A stretch of DNA of 64,000 nucleotides from Paraburkholderia aspalathi (GTDB lineage Bacteria > Pseudomonadota > Gammaproteobacteria > Burkholderiales > Burkholderiaceae), in the NCBI RefSeq assembly GCF_900116445.1, contig NZ_FPBH01000022.1, positions 1 to 64,000 of the forward strand, given 5' to 3'. Of this stretch, positions 53,766 to 61,785 are shown piece by piece (position 1 is the stretch's first letter; every line of letters starts with the position of its first letter). The position numbers were made by a program, and so were the translations under genes. A model generated the notes under the pieces. It was not told the origin of the DNA, ran no database searches, and saw only the letters and a program-made list of their open reading frames with translations.

Positions 53766-53810
53766 GCCATGTCTGTGTGAGGGGGAATGCGTGGCATCCG
53801 GCACGGCACA

Positions 53811-54218
53811 TCATTGGACCTGCGCAGCGCCGCGCGCGGCCTGCTCTTCGCAGTACGCCAGGTACTTATCGTAGGCCTGCTGCGGCGGCGTTTTGGCGTA
53901 CTGTCCGTACAGACGGTCGATAAAGGTCGTCAATTCCGCCTGCGCGTACAACTGTCGTTCAATCGGCATTGCCGCCGCTACATGCTGCGCCTTGCGCAAC
54001 TCGTCTTCCTTGCTGACGCCAGCATCGCGGTCCTGCGCGATCAGCTTCGCGTTGTTCGCACGCGTCGTGCAGACCTGCGTCATTGCCGACGAAGCCTGTG
54101 CATGCGCGGATAACGGGCTTAGCGCTGTGGCCGACGCAATCAGCGCTGTCACGGCCATGCCGCGTACGAATGGCAGAAAGGAGGTGCAAGGCGAATCGCT
54201 TCGGGGTACGCCGATCAT
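53811..54218 (-). CDS. Small periplasmic protein of unknown function
   Basis: 135 residues with a Sec signal (MAVTALIASATALSPLSAHA, cleaved before QASSA). The mature part is helical and contains two cysteines (TQVCTTRANN and AYCEEQ). It overlaps the cupin-8 gene by 4 bp (ATGA), so it is the last gene of the tylF-like operon and should share its hrp-type promoter. No family recognised. Confidence 0.7.
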   Translation of the reverse strand: MIGVPRSDSPCTSFLPFVRGMAVTALIASATALSPLSAHAQASSAMTQVCTTRANNAKLIAQDRDAGVSKEDELRKAQHVAAAMPIERQLYAQAELTTFIDRLYGQYAKTPPQQAYDKYLAYCEEQAARGAAQVQ

Positions 54219-55372
54219 CCGGTCCTCGTTATATTCGGTTGTAAAAGCCTGCCGTCGAGCAGCGTCGACGCACTTTCGTCGTCAGCAAAACGACTGATCG
54301 ACAGCACATGATCCAGCGCCCAGACGCAGTGAAACCAACCGGTTGGAATCACCAGCAGATCGCCCGGTTCGAGCATGACGTCCACGCTGGACGCATCGGC
54401 AAAGCGCGGAAAGCGTGTCAGGTCCGGAGCCGCTACGTCGACGCGGCAAGGACGATACGTGTTGAATGCGTCGAGCGCGTAGACGGCGCCTTCCTGAGCA
54501 GGCGCATAGAGCCGCACCCGCTTGCGGCCGTGAATCTGTGCAAGAAACGAATTCGCCAGATCGCAGTGCAAACGCGTGACAAGTGCGGCGGCGCTGGCCC
54601 GCCCGAACCAGAGTTGCCCTGCGCCGAACATGCGCGCCGGAAGCATCGGCAGTGAAAAACGCGCTTCCCATGCGGGCGGCAGGAGGCAGCCTTCCGTGTA
54701 GGTGGCGGCGCCTGCGCTGGCGAGAGGCTGTACGGCGAATCCATCGATAAAGTCGGCAACGGTTTGCGGAAGGCCGCTCGACGGATTCGCGCGCAGTACA
54801 GTAGCGCCCTCGTGAGTACGCCAATCATCGAGTGTCCAGGCGACTTCGGGCCAGCTCACCATGCCGCGCAACACCAGCGGGACGGAGGCATCGAGCGTGT
54901 CTGCGAGTGCCGCGTGCAGGTCCTGATCGCCGCAGCCGCTGGCCTGCAGCGCCGGCACGGTCGCCAGCGCTGCGGGTGCGCGCCGCCGGGCTCGCTCCAG
55001 CGCCATGCGGGCCGCCGCCGAGGGTCGCTTGAGCAGTTGCAACCAGTAAGCGGCGAGCCGCTCAGCGCCGTCGATTCGCACGCCGCCGAACGCCATTGCC
55101 GCCGCACTGCGCGGATCGAAGCCGGTGGGATCGTCGAGCATCGCGCTCAACAACGCGCGGCTCAGCGTGATGCGGGCTGCGGCGCGGTGCACGTCGTCGG
55201 GTGGGATCGACGTCGACTCGATCCGCGGACCAAACGTGAAACGGCGGCTGGCATCCGCGCAATCGCTGACGATCAGATCGACGGCCACCGCTTGTGGCGG
55301 CGCCACGTAATGTGCGCTAAGCCGCGCTTCCAGAACCGCGCTGAGTTCGACATGCGCCGTCATGCTCACCAT
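54215..55372 (-). CDS. Cupin-8 / JmjC-like Fe(II)-2-oxoglutarate oxygenase with N-terminal extension
   Basis: 385 residues. The C-terminal half (about 150-370) is a cupin-8/FIH-like oxygenase: the metal triad is H269-x-D271 in RLHCDLANSF and H348 in PTGWFHCVW, and GRKRVRLY supplies a basic 2-oxoglutarate contact. The first 120 residues look like an SCP2-like domain (LLSAMLDDPTGFDP, AFGGVRIDG). It probably hydroxylates a protein or a small molecule. It overlaps both neighbours. An ATG at 55363 is an alternative start. Confidence 0.8.
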   Translation of the reverse strand: MVSMTAHVELSAVLEARLSAHYVAPPQAVAVDLIVSDCADASRRFTFGPRIESTSIPPDDVHRAAARITLSRALLSAMLDDPTGFDPRSAAAMAFGGVRIDGAERLAAYWLQLLKRPSAAARMALERARRRAPAALATVPALQASGCGDQDLHAALADTLDASVPLVLRGMVSWPEVAWTLDDWRTHEGATVLRANPSSGLPQTVADFIDGFAVQPLASAGAATYTEGCLLPPAWEARFSLPMLPARMFGAGQLWFGRASAAALVTRLHCDLANSFLAQIHGRKRVRLYAPAQEGAVYALDAFNTYRPCRVDVAAPDLTRFPRFADASSVDVMLEPGDLLVIPTGWFHCVWALDHVLSISRFADDESASTLLDGRLLQPNITRTG

Positions 55373-56307
55373 GGCTTGCGCCAGTAGACCGCTTGCGTGT
55401 TCACACGCGTAAGCGGCGCGTCGATGCGATGCACGGCGCGGTATTCGTCAACGGCGCGTGCGCAGCCAGTCGGCAGGCCATAGTCGTCGACGATCACGAA
55501 GCCACCCGGTGACAGGCGCGGATACAAGGCCTCGAGTGCGTCACGGGTCGAGTCGTACCAGTCGCCATCGAGACGCATCAACGCGAGGCGCTCGATCGGC
55601 GCGTCCGGCAACGTATCGGCGAACCAGCCCGGCAGAAAACGCACGCGGCGATCGAGCAGGCCCGCGCGCGCGAAAGCTTCGCGCACGGTCGCCAGATCGC
55701 TGCGCAGCAGGCCGACCGCGCGCATCAGGTGATGCCAGATGGCATCGCGCAAATCGGTGGCAGGGTTCGGCGCGGGCAAACCCGCGAAGGAATCGGCCAC
55801 CCAGACGTTGCGACCAAAGCCGCCGAACGCGGTCAGCGCGGCGCGCATCAGAATCGTCACGCCGCCGCGCCATACGCCGGTTTCGATGAAGTCGCCCGGC
55901 ACGCGCTCGTCGATCACGAGGCGCGCCAACTCGACGACGTTATCGAGTAGCACGTCGTCGCACATCGTCAAACGACGCGACTCGTGGTGCATGTGGTTGA
56001 GCGCATCCGCCATGCGCGCCGGATCGATCCCGGCAACCTCAGCCGCCGTGCGATGCAGTGGCGCGAGCCATTCGGCAAACACACGGTCCGCATCGGCGAG
56101 CCGTTCGACGCAATCGTCGGCGGTGATTGGCGCAGTTTGGGCCGCGGCGGCTTGCGCGAGGTCGTGAATGTCGGCCGCGCCGCCAATGTAGCGGCGGATC
56201 ATCGCCAGATACGCATAGGCGCGCTCGTCGTCGGCGACCAGCATGGATAGCTGCGGCTCAGGGCCGGACAAAGAAGCGGAAGAAGGACTCGAAGGATTCA
56301 ATTCCAT
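55366..56307 (-). CDS. TylF/MycF-family O-methyltransferase
   Basis: 313 residues. The SAM-binding stretch is FIETGVWRGGVTILMRA (140-156). Acidic metal ligands appear at D247-G-D249 and D274-D275 (FVIVDDYG), as in macrocin O-methyltransferases. These enzymes methylate sugar or polyketide hydroxyls. An N-terminal extension of about 110 residues precedes the domain. It is the first gene of the operon with the cupin-8 oxygenase and has an hrp-type promoter 131 bp upstream. The ATG at 56305-56307 has no strong ribosome binding site. Confidence 0.85.
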   Translation of the reverse strand: MELNPSSPSSASLSGPEPQLSMLVADDERAYAYLAMIRRYIGGAADIHDLAQAAAAQTAPITADDCVERLADADRVFAEWLAPLHRTAAEVAGIDPARMADALNHMHHESRRLTMCDDVLLDNVVELARLVIDERVPGDFIETGVWRGGVTILMRAALTAFGGFGRNVWVADSFAGLPAPNPATDLRDAIWHHLMRAVGLLRSDLATVREAFARAGLLDRRVRFLPGWFADTLPDAPIERLALMRLDGDWYDSTRDALEALYPRLSPGGFVIVDDYGLPTGCARAVDEYRAVHRIDAPLTRVNTQAVYWRKPW

Positions 56308-56401
56308 CGCGGGTTCGGGTGGGCGCTCGGGCCGTTAGCGGACGAGACGTGTGCGAGAAAGCCGCCATACGCAAGGCGCGGCGCGGCGGCAAGCCCGAAC
56401 C

Positions 56402-56462
56402 AGTATCGGCCGACACGGCCCCCCGTTCAGCTGAATCACGAACGGATGCATGCTCATGCGAA
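56402..56462 (-). promoter_or_regulatory. hrpII/PIP-box promoter of the tylF-like operon
   Basis: On the minus strand TTCG-N16-TTCG occupies 56462-56439, followed after exactly 31 nt by GATACT (56407-56402), a -10-like hexamer matching YANNNT except the first base. It lies in the 303-bp region between the divergent methyltransferase and DUF3455 genes. The remainder of that region shows no other clear signal. Confidence 0.7.
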
Positions 56463-56610
56463 CCGCGGAGGGTTGGCGCCTGGGCGCGCCGGCCAGCATG
56501 CGTGTCCCACCCACTGCGTGCGGTTTTCAATGCAGTCTTTCGTGTCGAGCCACGCAGCGGCGTGCCGGATCAGGTGTGATGGCACCATCGCCCGCCTTCC
56601 CCTTCCGCCA

Positions 56611-57279
56611 ATGACTGGTTTTCCGCCCCGCCCCGCGCAGTTGCTGCGCCCGTCGATGACCTGCCTCGTGGCCGGCTGCCTGCTCGCACTCGCCGGCTGC
56701 GCGACGCCGCCTAAACCGCCCCCGCCGACGGCAGACGAGTCCTTGCCCGTGGCCTTGCGAGCCAACCAGGACGAGGTGCTCCAGGAAGTCATTACCACCC
56801 ATGGCGACGAAACCTACATATGCCGCCGCATCAAGGCGGGCCCAGTCGCGCTGCCTGACACGATCCCTGGCGTCGCCCGTGACGGCACGCAGCTGCTCTG
56901 GGATCCTTTGGGTTCCGAAGCAACCCTCGTCGACGCCGCCGGCCAAAGCGTCGGCACCGTCGCGCCGGGCCGCTACTTTCTCTCCTACGACGGCAGCTAC
57001 GTGATCGGCAACGTCGCCGCCGAAAGCCAGGTGGGCGCCAATGCGCTGACCTGGGCGCGCTACACGGCCCGCTTCGTCGCGGCCCCGCGCCCGGGCGAGG
57101 GCCGTTTCGCCGACGTCAGCTCGATCCAGCGCATCGACACCACGGGCGGTGTGCCGCCGCAACCGTCGTGCGAACTCGAGGGCGCGCATCTGCTCGTGCC
57201 GTACGGCGCGACCTATATGTTCTACCGCGCTAAAGGCCGCGCGCCGGTCGCCTTGTCGGCGAATCAGGCCACGCAGTAA
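56611..57279 (+). CDS. DUF3455-domain lipoprotein
   Basis: 222 residues. The signal peptide ends in the lipobox LALAGC with lipidated Cys30, followed by a Pro-rich linker (TPPKPPPPTADE) and a DUF3455 domain (YICRRI, WDPLGSEATLVDA, GRYFLSYDGSYVIG). Function unknown; members sit on the outer or inner membrane. ATG at 56611 chosen because the signal peptide starts there. The following flavin enzyme gene is 15 bp away, so the two are cotranscribed. Confidence 0.8.
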   Translation: MTGFPPRPAQLLRPSMTCLVAGCLLALAGCATPPKPPPPTADESLPVALRANQDEVLQEVITTHGDETYICRRIKAGPVALPDTIPGVARDGTQLLWDPLGSEATLVDAAGQSVGTVAPGRYFLSYDGSYVIGNVAAESQVGANALTWARYTARFVAAPRPGEGRFADVSSIQRIDTTGGVPPQPSCELEGAHLLVPYGATYMFYRAKGRAPVALSANQATQ

Positions 57280-57294
57280 CCCGAGGAGTCGACG

Positions 57295-58383
57295 ATGCAA
57301 TTCGGTTTGTTCATGACGTTGCCTGCCCCGGAGCCGAAGCCGGCAGCCGAGCTCTACCAGCGCGCGATCGCGATGGCCGAAGCCGCCGATACGCTCGGCT
57401 TCAGCCACCTGTGGCTCGCCGAACATCACTTCACGAACTACTCGCACTCGTCACGGCCGCTGATGCTGCTGTCCCATATCGCCGCACGCACCCACCATCT
57501 GCGCCTCGGTCCGGCGATCGTGCCGGTGCCGCTGCATCATCCGCTCGTGATTGCGGAAGAACTCGCCACGCTCGATGTGTTGAGCGGCGGACGTGTCGAA
57601 GCCGGGCTTGGCAGCGGCTATCAACGCTATCAGTACGAGCGCTTCCAGCTCGTCAAAGGCGCCACCTCCGCCCGCGACGACGAAGCGATCGACGTGCTCT
57701 TGCAAGCACTACGCGAACCCGTGTTCTCGCACCAGGGCGAGTACTTCAACATTCCCCGCACCGGCCTCGTCCCGCAACCGCTGCAACGCGCGATGCCGGT
57801 ATGGCTCGTCGTCAATTCGAGCCGGCGAGCGTCGGTCGAACAGGCGGTGCGACGGCGCGCAAATCTCTTCACCGGCGTGCTCGAACCCATTTCGAAGCTG
57901 ACCGACGTAAGGCGCCATTATCCGGACCTTGCCCCTGCACTCTCGACTGTACGCATCGGCACGCAGCGGCCGGTGTTCGTCGCGCAGAACGAAGCTCAGG
58001 CCCGCGAGGCCGTCGAACATGCGCGCTGGAACGGACGCGCGACGCTGCGGCTGCGTCACGACATGGGCGACGTGGTCGACGGCATCGTGCCGGACCAGCC
58101 GCTACCCGACGAACCGTCCGACGACGCGCTACGTAACGATTTCCTCGTGATCGGCACCGCCGACGAATGTATTCACCAACTGCGCCGCATTCAAGCCGGC
58201 CTCGGTTGCGACTACTTCAGTGCGAGCTTCTGGTTCGGCTCGATGCCACACGACATGGCGATGGAGTCGATGCGCCGGTTCGCACGCGACGTGATGCCCG
58301 CATTCGCGAACGGTGCGCTTGCAGCGACCACCCAGCAAGCGCCGGCATCGCGCCCGCAATGGGAATCCACCTTGGCGTGGTGA
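57295..58383 (+). CDS. LLM-class flavin-dependent monooxygenase
   Basis: 362 residues of the bacterial luciferase-like TIM-barrel family. It begins MQFGLFMTLPAPEPKP, has WLAEHHFTNYSHSSRPL and the LDVLSGGRVEAGLGSGY signature for FMN or F420 binding. It oxidises an unknown substrate in the cytosol. It forms an operon with the DUF3455 lipoprotein gene and ends 55 bp before the hrp-type box of the effector gene. Confidence 0.88.
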   Translation: MQFGLFMTLPAPEPKPAAELYQRAIAMAEAADTLGFSHLWLAEHHFTNYSHSSRPLMLLSHIAARTHHLRLGPAIVPVPLHHPLVIAEELATLDVLSGGRVEAGLGSGYQRYQYERFQLVKGATSARDDEAIDVLLQALREPVFSHQGEYFNIPRTGLVPQPLQRAMPVWLVVNSSRRASVEQAVRRRANLFTGVLEPISKLTDVRRHYPDLAPALSTVRIGTQRPVFVAQNEAQAREAVEHARWNGRATLRLRHDMGDVVDGIVPDQPLPDEPSDDALRNDFLVIGTADECIHQLRRIQAGLGCDYFSASFWFGSMPHDMAMESMRRFARDVMPAFANGALAATTQQAPASRPQWESTLAW

Positions 58384-58438
58384 ACGCATTCAGCGCGCAT
58401 GACACGCGTTCCTTCGCACGACGTTTGCATCTGCCACG

Positions 58439-58499
58439 TTCGCATCCTCGGCCCTCACTTCGGACTTCCAGCACTGCAATGTGACGTGGCGATGAAAAT
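58439..58499 (+). promoter_or_regulatory. hrpII/PIP-box promoter of the candidate effector gene
   Basis: TTCG-N16-TTCG at 58439-58462 is followed after exactly 31 nt by GAAAAT (58494-58499), again YANNNT except the first base. Transcription would start near 58506, 47 nt before the GTG at 58553. Confidence 0.7.
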
Positions 58500-58552
58500 T
58501 CGTCATCGTCGGCGAGTTGCCGACGCGACCGTCCTCACATGGGAGACCGCTC

Positions 58553-61500
58553 GTGCCATTCGGGATTCGCAACCCTTTCTCACGCGGCGCACCGCCCGTT
58601 CAGCAACAGCAGCAGCCTGCGGCCCCGCAGGCGAATCAGCCGCAGAACAATGTACCGCTGCCTGAAACGAGAGTGGTTGGCGGCCCGCTCGACAAGCTGC
58701 GCGCATTGCGCAACCATCTGCCCAGCGCGCCAGTGCAGACGCCGCTTGGACCAGGGCAGACGCATAGCGACCCGATGCCGCAAGGCTCGCCCCTCAACGA
58801 CCTGACCGGCAGCGGTGCGAACAGCACCTTAACGCCGTTCCACGCACGGACCACCGTGCGCGCATCGCGGCCCGCGCCGGATATCCAGCCGAGCCCTGGG
58901 CAGATGCACACGCCGAAGGCCAACGCGAGCACACCGCTTGGCGTCAATTCGCACAACAACACCAACGTGAAGACTGCGGTCGGCAAGAACGAGCGAGCCT
59001 TGTCGCAAGCAAGCACCGAACTGCGCGACCCGGCCAGGGCCGACGCGCATCTTGCCGAGAGCTTTCCGGCTGAAGCGGGTACGCAGTTCGCAACCGAGCG
59101 CGACACGCTGCTGGCCAATATCCGCGACGCGATTCCGCAAGGTCAGCGCGGCGACCCGCCGCTCGCGAAGTCGCGCTATCTCGGTCACGCGCTCGCCGAA
59201 GCGACTGGCGGCAACGTGCAACGCGCAAGCGACGTGCTCGGCGTGCTGCAAGGCACGATCCAGAATCCCACTCCGCAGCAGACGCGCGACGCGTTCGCGA
59301 CACGCTGCGCGATGGCGCGCTCGCGAGCCGCGTTTCACGCGCTGCGCAACGTCGAAGCGGCGCCGCCGATGGGAGGCAACATCCAGGCGCCGACCGACCG
59401 CGACCGCAAGGTTCACGCGGAAGCCGACTGGCAAACCTGGCGCGCCGCCGACACGCTGTTGTCGGCATGGCCGAACGGCATGGAAAAACCCGGCACGCTG
59501 CCCGAACTCGCGGCATCGGCCAACGCCATGCTGCCGGCCGCCGAACGCGACGCCAACACCCAGGTCGCGCAAAGCCAGCAGCAGGCCGCGATCAGCCTCG
59601 CGCTGACGCCGCATACGCAGACCGCCAAGGCGATGCTGTGCGGCAACGCATTGCTCGAGAGTCCGCGCGCGCAACCGCAAACGCATCTTCGATCAGCCTA
59701 CCTCGCGCATCGCAACGGCATCGCCGAAGCTGATGTCGGCCAGGTGCAGAATCGTATGTACTCGGTGGTCAAGCATGCGCAGCGCAACGCGACGTCGGCA
59801 CGCACCGGCTCGTGGATGAATCGCACGGCGCAGCGATTTCGCAGCGGCGTCAAGCAAAGCTTCGGCCACGAGAAGGATCCGATCTCGGCGCTCGGCATGG
59901 GCACCGCCGGCGGTCTGATGGATCATCCGGACAAGGACTTCAGCACGCTGCAATCCATCGACACGGTGGTCGACGCGCTAAACACGCAGGTGGTGAACGC
60001 GCCGCACCGGCAGCGCGGCCAGGCGCCGGACAACGCGACGATGAACGCCGCTGTGCGCGCCGCCGCGCTACGCAACTGGAAGGGGAATATCGGCGCCAAG
60101 GGCTGGTTGCGCGACGACACGAAATTCGGCCGTCTGCAACGCAATCAGATTGCGCGCGACGTTGCTGGCGCGCTGAACGTCGATAAGGACACGGTGCGCA
60201 ACAGCCCGGCGTTCCGCGATCTGCCGAAGATGAACGCCGAGACGCTGCGCGCCTGGGCAACCGAGTCGGGCGCGGATATGAATGCGCCGATCGGCGCGAC
60301 CAACCGCACGCTTGGCCAGAATCTCGACCGCATGCAGGCGATCCGTCAGGATCCGGTGGCGACGCCGGCCACGCCGCAAGGCAACATCGATTCGTTGTGC
60401 CATCTGGTCGAAAACGTGCCGAAGACGTGGAGCGTGCAGATGTCGAGTGGCGGCGTCTACGGGCTCGACGCGAACATCTCCGAGAACATCGCAACCGCGC
60501 TCGGCCTCGTCGGCGCGCCGAGCGCCTCGGTAGCGCCGGACGTGCGCTATCTGAAAGGCCGTCACGCGCTGCTCGAAGTCGGCTCCACCTCGCATCACGG
60601 CGAAATGTTTATCGGCACCGACAACCGCAAGTCCGCGCACCTGGGCGTCGGCGGCTTCATTGGCTGGTCACTCGCTGGCGGCAAGGCGATGGCGAGCGGC
60701 TACGGGTCCGTGATTGGCGGCCGCGACACCAGCAATCCGCGCGGCGTGGTAATCCGCACGCCGTTCGACCAGACCGGCAACAACGACCCTGAGGCCTGGC
60801 GCGGCAAGATGACCGACGTGGTGCGCACGCTCGGCGGCTCCGGTCCCGGCGGACAACTGCCGCGCACAAAGGACGAAATGTGGAATGGCATGGCGGACAG
60901 GTTCTTTGCCGATCCGGATGTGTCGATCGGCTGGGTCGACAACAAGAGCCGTTCGAATTACGGCTCGCTCGCGGTGACGGGCGGCGCGCGTTATGTGACC
61001 CCGGCCAACGTCAAGTTCGGGCCGCTCGTAACGGGCGAGGCCGTGTTCGGTTCGAGCAAGGCTCACTCGACCGATCAGAGCGGCGCGCGCAATGTCGACA
61101 AATCGAGCAGCGGTCATCGGTTCGCAGTCAATGGCAGCGCCACGCTGGTATCGAGCCCGCCGCCCGTGCCGATCGGCAACGCCGGGCCATTCAATTCACT
61201 GTCGTTTTCGAGCGCACCGCTGGTCGGCTTCGGCACGACCTTGCTGCAAACGGGCACCGGCTCGACGCTGCGGCTCTATGAAGAGAGCGGCGACATCGTG
61301 CCCGAGCGCACCTATCGCGACACCGAATTCACCAGCGTCGGCAATTACCTGCAATACATCGACAGCCGCAATGATGCATGGGCGCATTCGGTAAACGGCG
61401 GCCAGAACGCATTGAACACGTACCAGACCAAGGTCAAGCTCAACGCGACGCGCGGCAATCAATACTATGGCGAGCGGCAGCGCATCGTGCCGGAAGCGGC

Positions 61501-61768
61501 TGCCGAAATCAACGCGTATCGCGGCACGCTGCGGATGTTCGAGCAGGGCGGACGCACGCCAACCCAGGACGAGCAGAGGGAAATGCTGCGGATTCGCGGC
61601 GAAATCGCGCGCTTGCTCGAATCGCCGACAAGCTGGACGAATCATGTGCTGTACAGCTACGAGTCGAATTCGGCGTCGCGCACGTCGGGGCTCTCGTATG
61701 TCGGCACGGCGCAGGCGGTCAAGCAGGTCAGCGCGCAGCGGGAACTCAGTTCGTTGTCGGTGCCTTGA
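58553..61768 (+). CDS. Large candidate type III effector
   Basis: 1071 residues, no Sec signal, only a few cysteines. The N-terminus MPFGIRNPFSRGAPPVQQQQ has no acidic residue before about position 38 and is rich in Pro/Gln, as type III signals are. Residues 20-160 look disordered; a long helical middle and a beta-rich part around 640-900 (YGLDANISENIA, GVGGFIGWSLAGG) follow. I do not recognise a catalytic motif. Size and style recall the AWR/RipA effectors of Ralstonia, but this is not shown. GTG at 58553 has GGGAG at 7 nt; an in-frame TTG at 58517 is the alternative. An hrp-type promoter precedes it. Confidence 0.65.
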   Translation: MPFGIRNPFSRGAPPVQQQQQPAAPQANQPQNNVPLPETRVVGGPLDKLRALRNHLPSAPVQTPLGPGQTHSDPMPQGSPLNDLTGSGANSTLTPFHARTTVRASRPAPDIQPSPGQMHTPKANASTPLGVNSHNNTNVKTAVGKNERALSQASTELRDPARADAHLAESFPAEAGTQFATERDTLLANIRDAIPQGQRGDPPLAKSRYLGHALAEATGGNVQRASDVLGVLQGTIQNPTPQQTRDAFATRCAMARSRAAFHALRNVEAAPPMGGNIQAPTDRDRKVHAEADWQTWRAADTLLSAWPNGMEKPGTLPELAASANAMLPAAERDANTQVAQSQQQAAISLALTPHTQTAKAMLCGNALLESPRAQPQTHLRSAYLAHRNGIAEADVGQVQNRMYSVVKHAQRNATSARTGSWMNRTAQRFRSGVKQSFGHEKDPISALGMGTAGGLMDHPDKDFSTLQSIDTVVDALNTQVVNAPHRQRGQAPDNATMNAAVRAAALRNWKGNIGAKGWLRDDTKFGRLQRNQIARDVAGALNVDKDTVRNSPAFRDLPKMNAETLRAWATESGADMNAPIGATNRTLGQNLDRMQAIRQDPVATPATPQGNIDSLCHLVENVPKTWSVQMSSGGVYGLDANISENIATALGLVGAPSASVAPDVRYLKGRHALLEVGSTSHHGEMFIGTDNRKSAHLGVGGFIGWSLAGGKAMASGYGSVIGGRDTSNPRGVVIRTPFDQTGNNDPEAWRGKMTDVVRTLGGSGPGGQLPRTKDEMWNGMADRFFADPDVSIGWVDNKSRSNYGSLAVTGGARYVTPANVKFGPLVTGEAVFGSSKAHSTDQSGARNVDKSSSGHRFAVNGSATLVSSPPPVPIGNAGPFNSLSFSSAPLVGFGTTLLQTGTGSTLRLYEESGDIVPERTYRDTEFTSVGNYLQYIDSRNDAWAHSVNGGQNALNTYQTKVKLNATRGNQYYGERQRIVPEAAAEINAYRGTLRMFEQGGRTPTQDEQREMLRIRGEIARLLESPTSWTNHVLYSYESNSASRTSGLSYVGTAQAVKQVSAQRELSSLSVP

Positions 61769-61785
61769 CCGTGAACTGAGCGCGC

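Noticed and set aside
56446..56610. Upstream extension of the DUF3455 lipoprotein
   Set aside because: The signal peptide and lipobox fit the ATG at 56611; the upstream frame covers the divergent hrp-type promoter and encodes no recognisable sequence.
58413..58442. Another TTCG pair before the effector gene
   Set aside because: TTCG at 58413 and 58439 are 22 nt apart, not 16, so they do not form an hrpII/PIP box; only the 58439-58462 pair fits.
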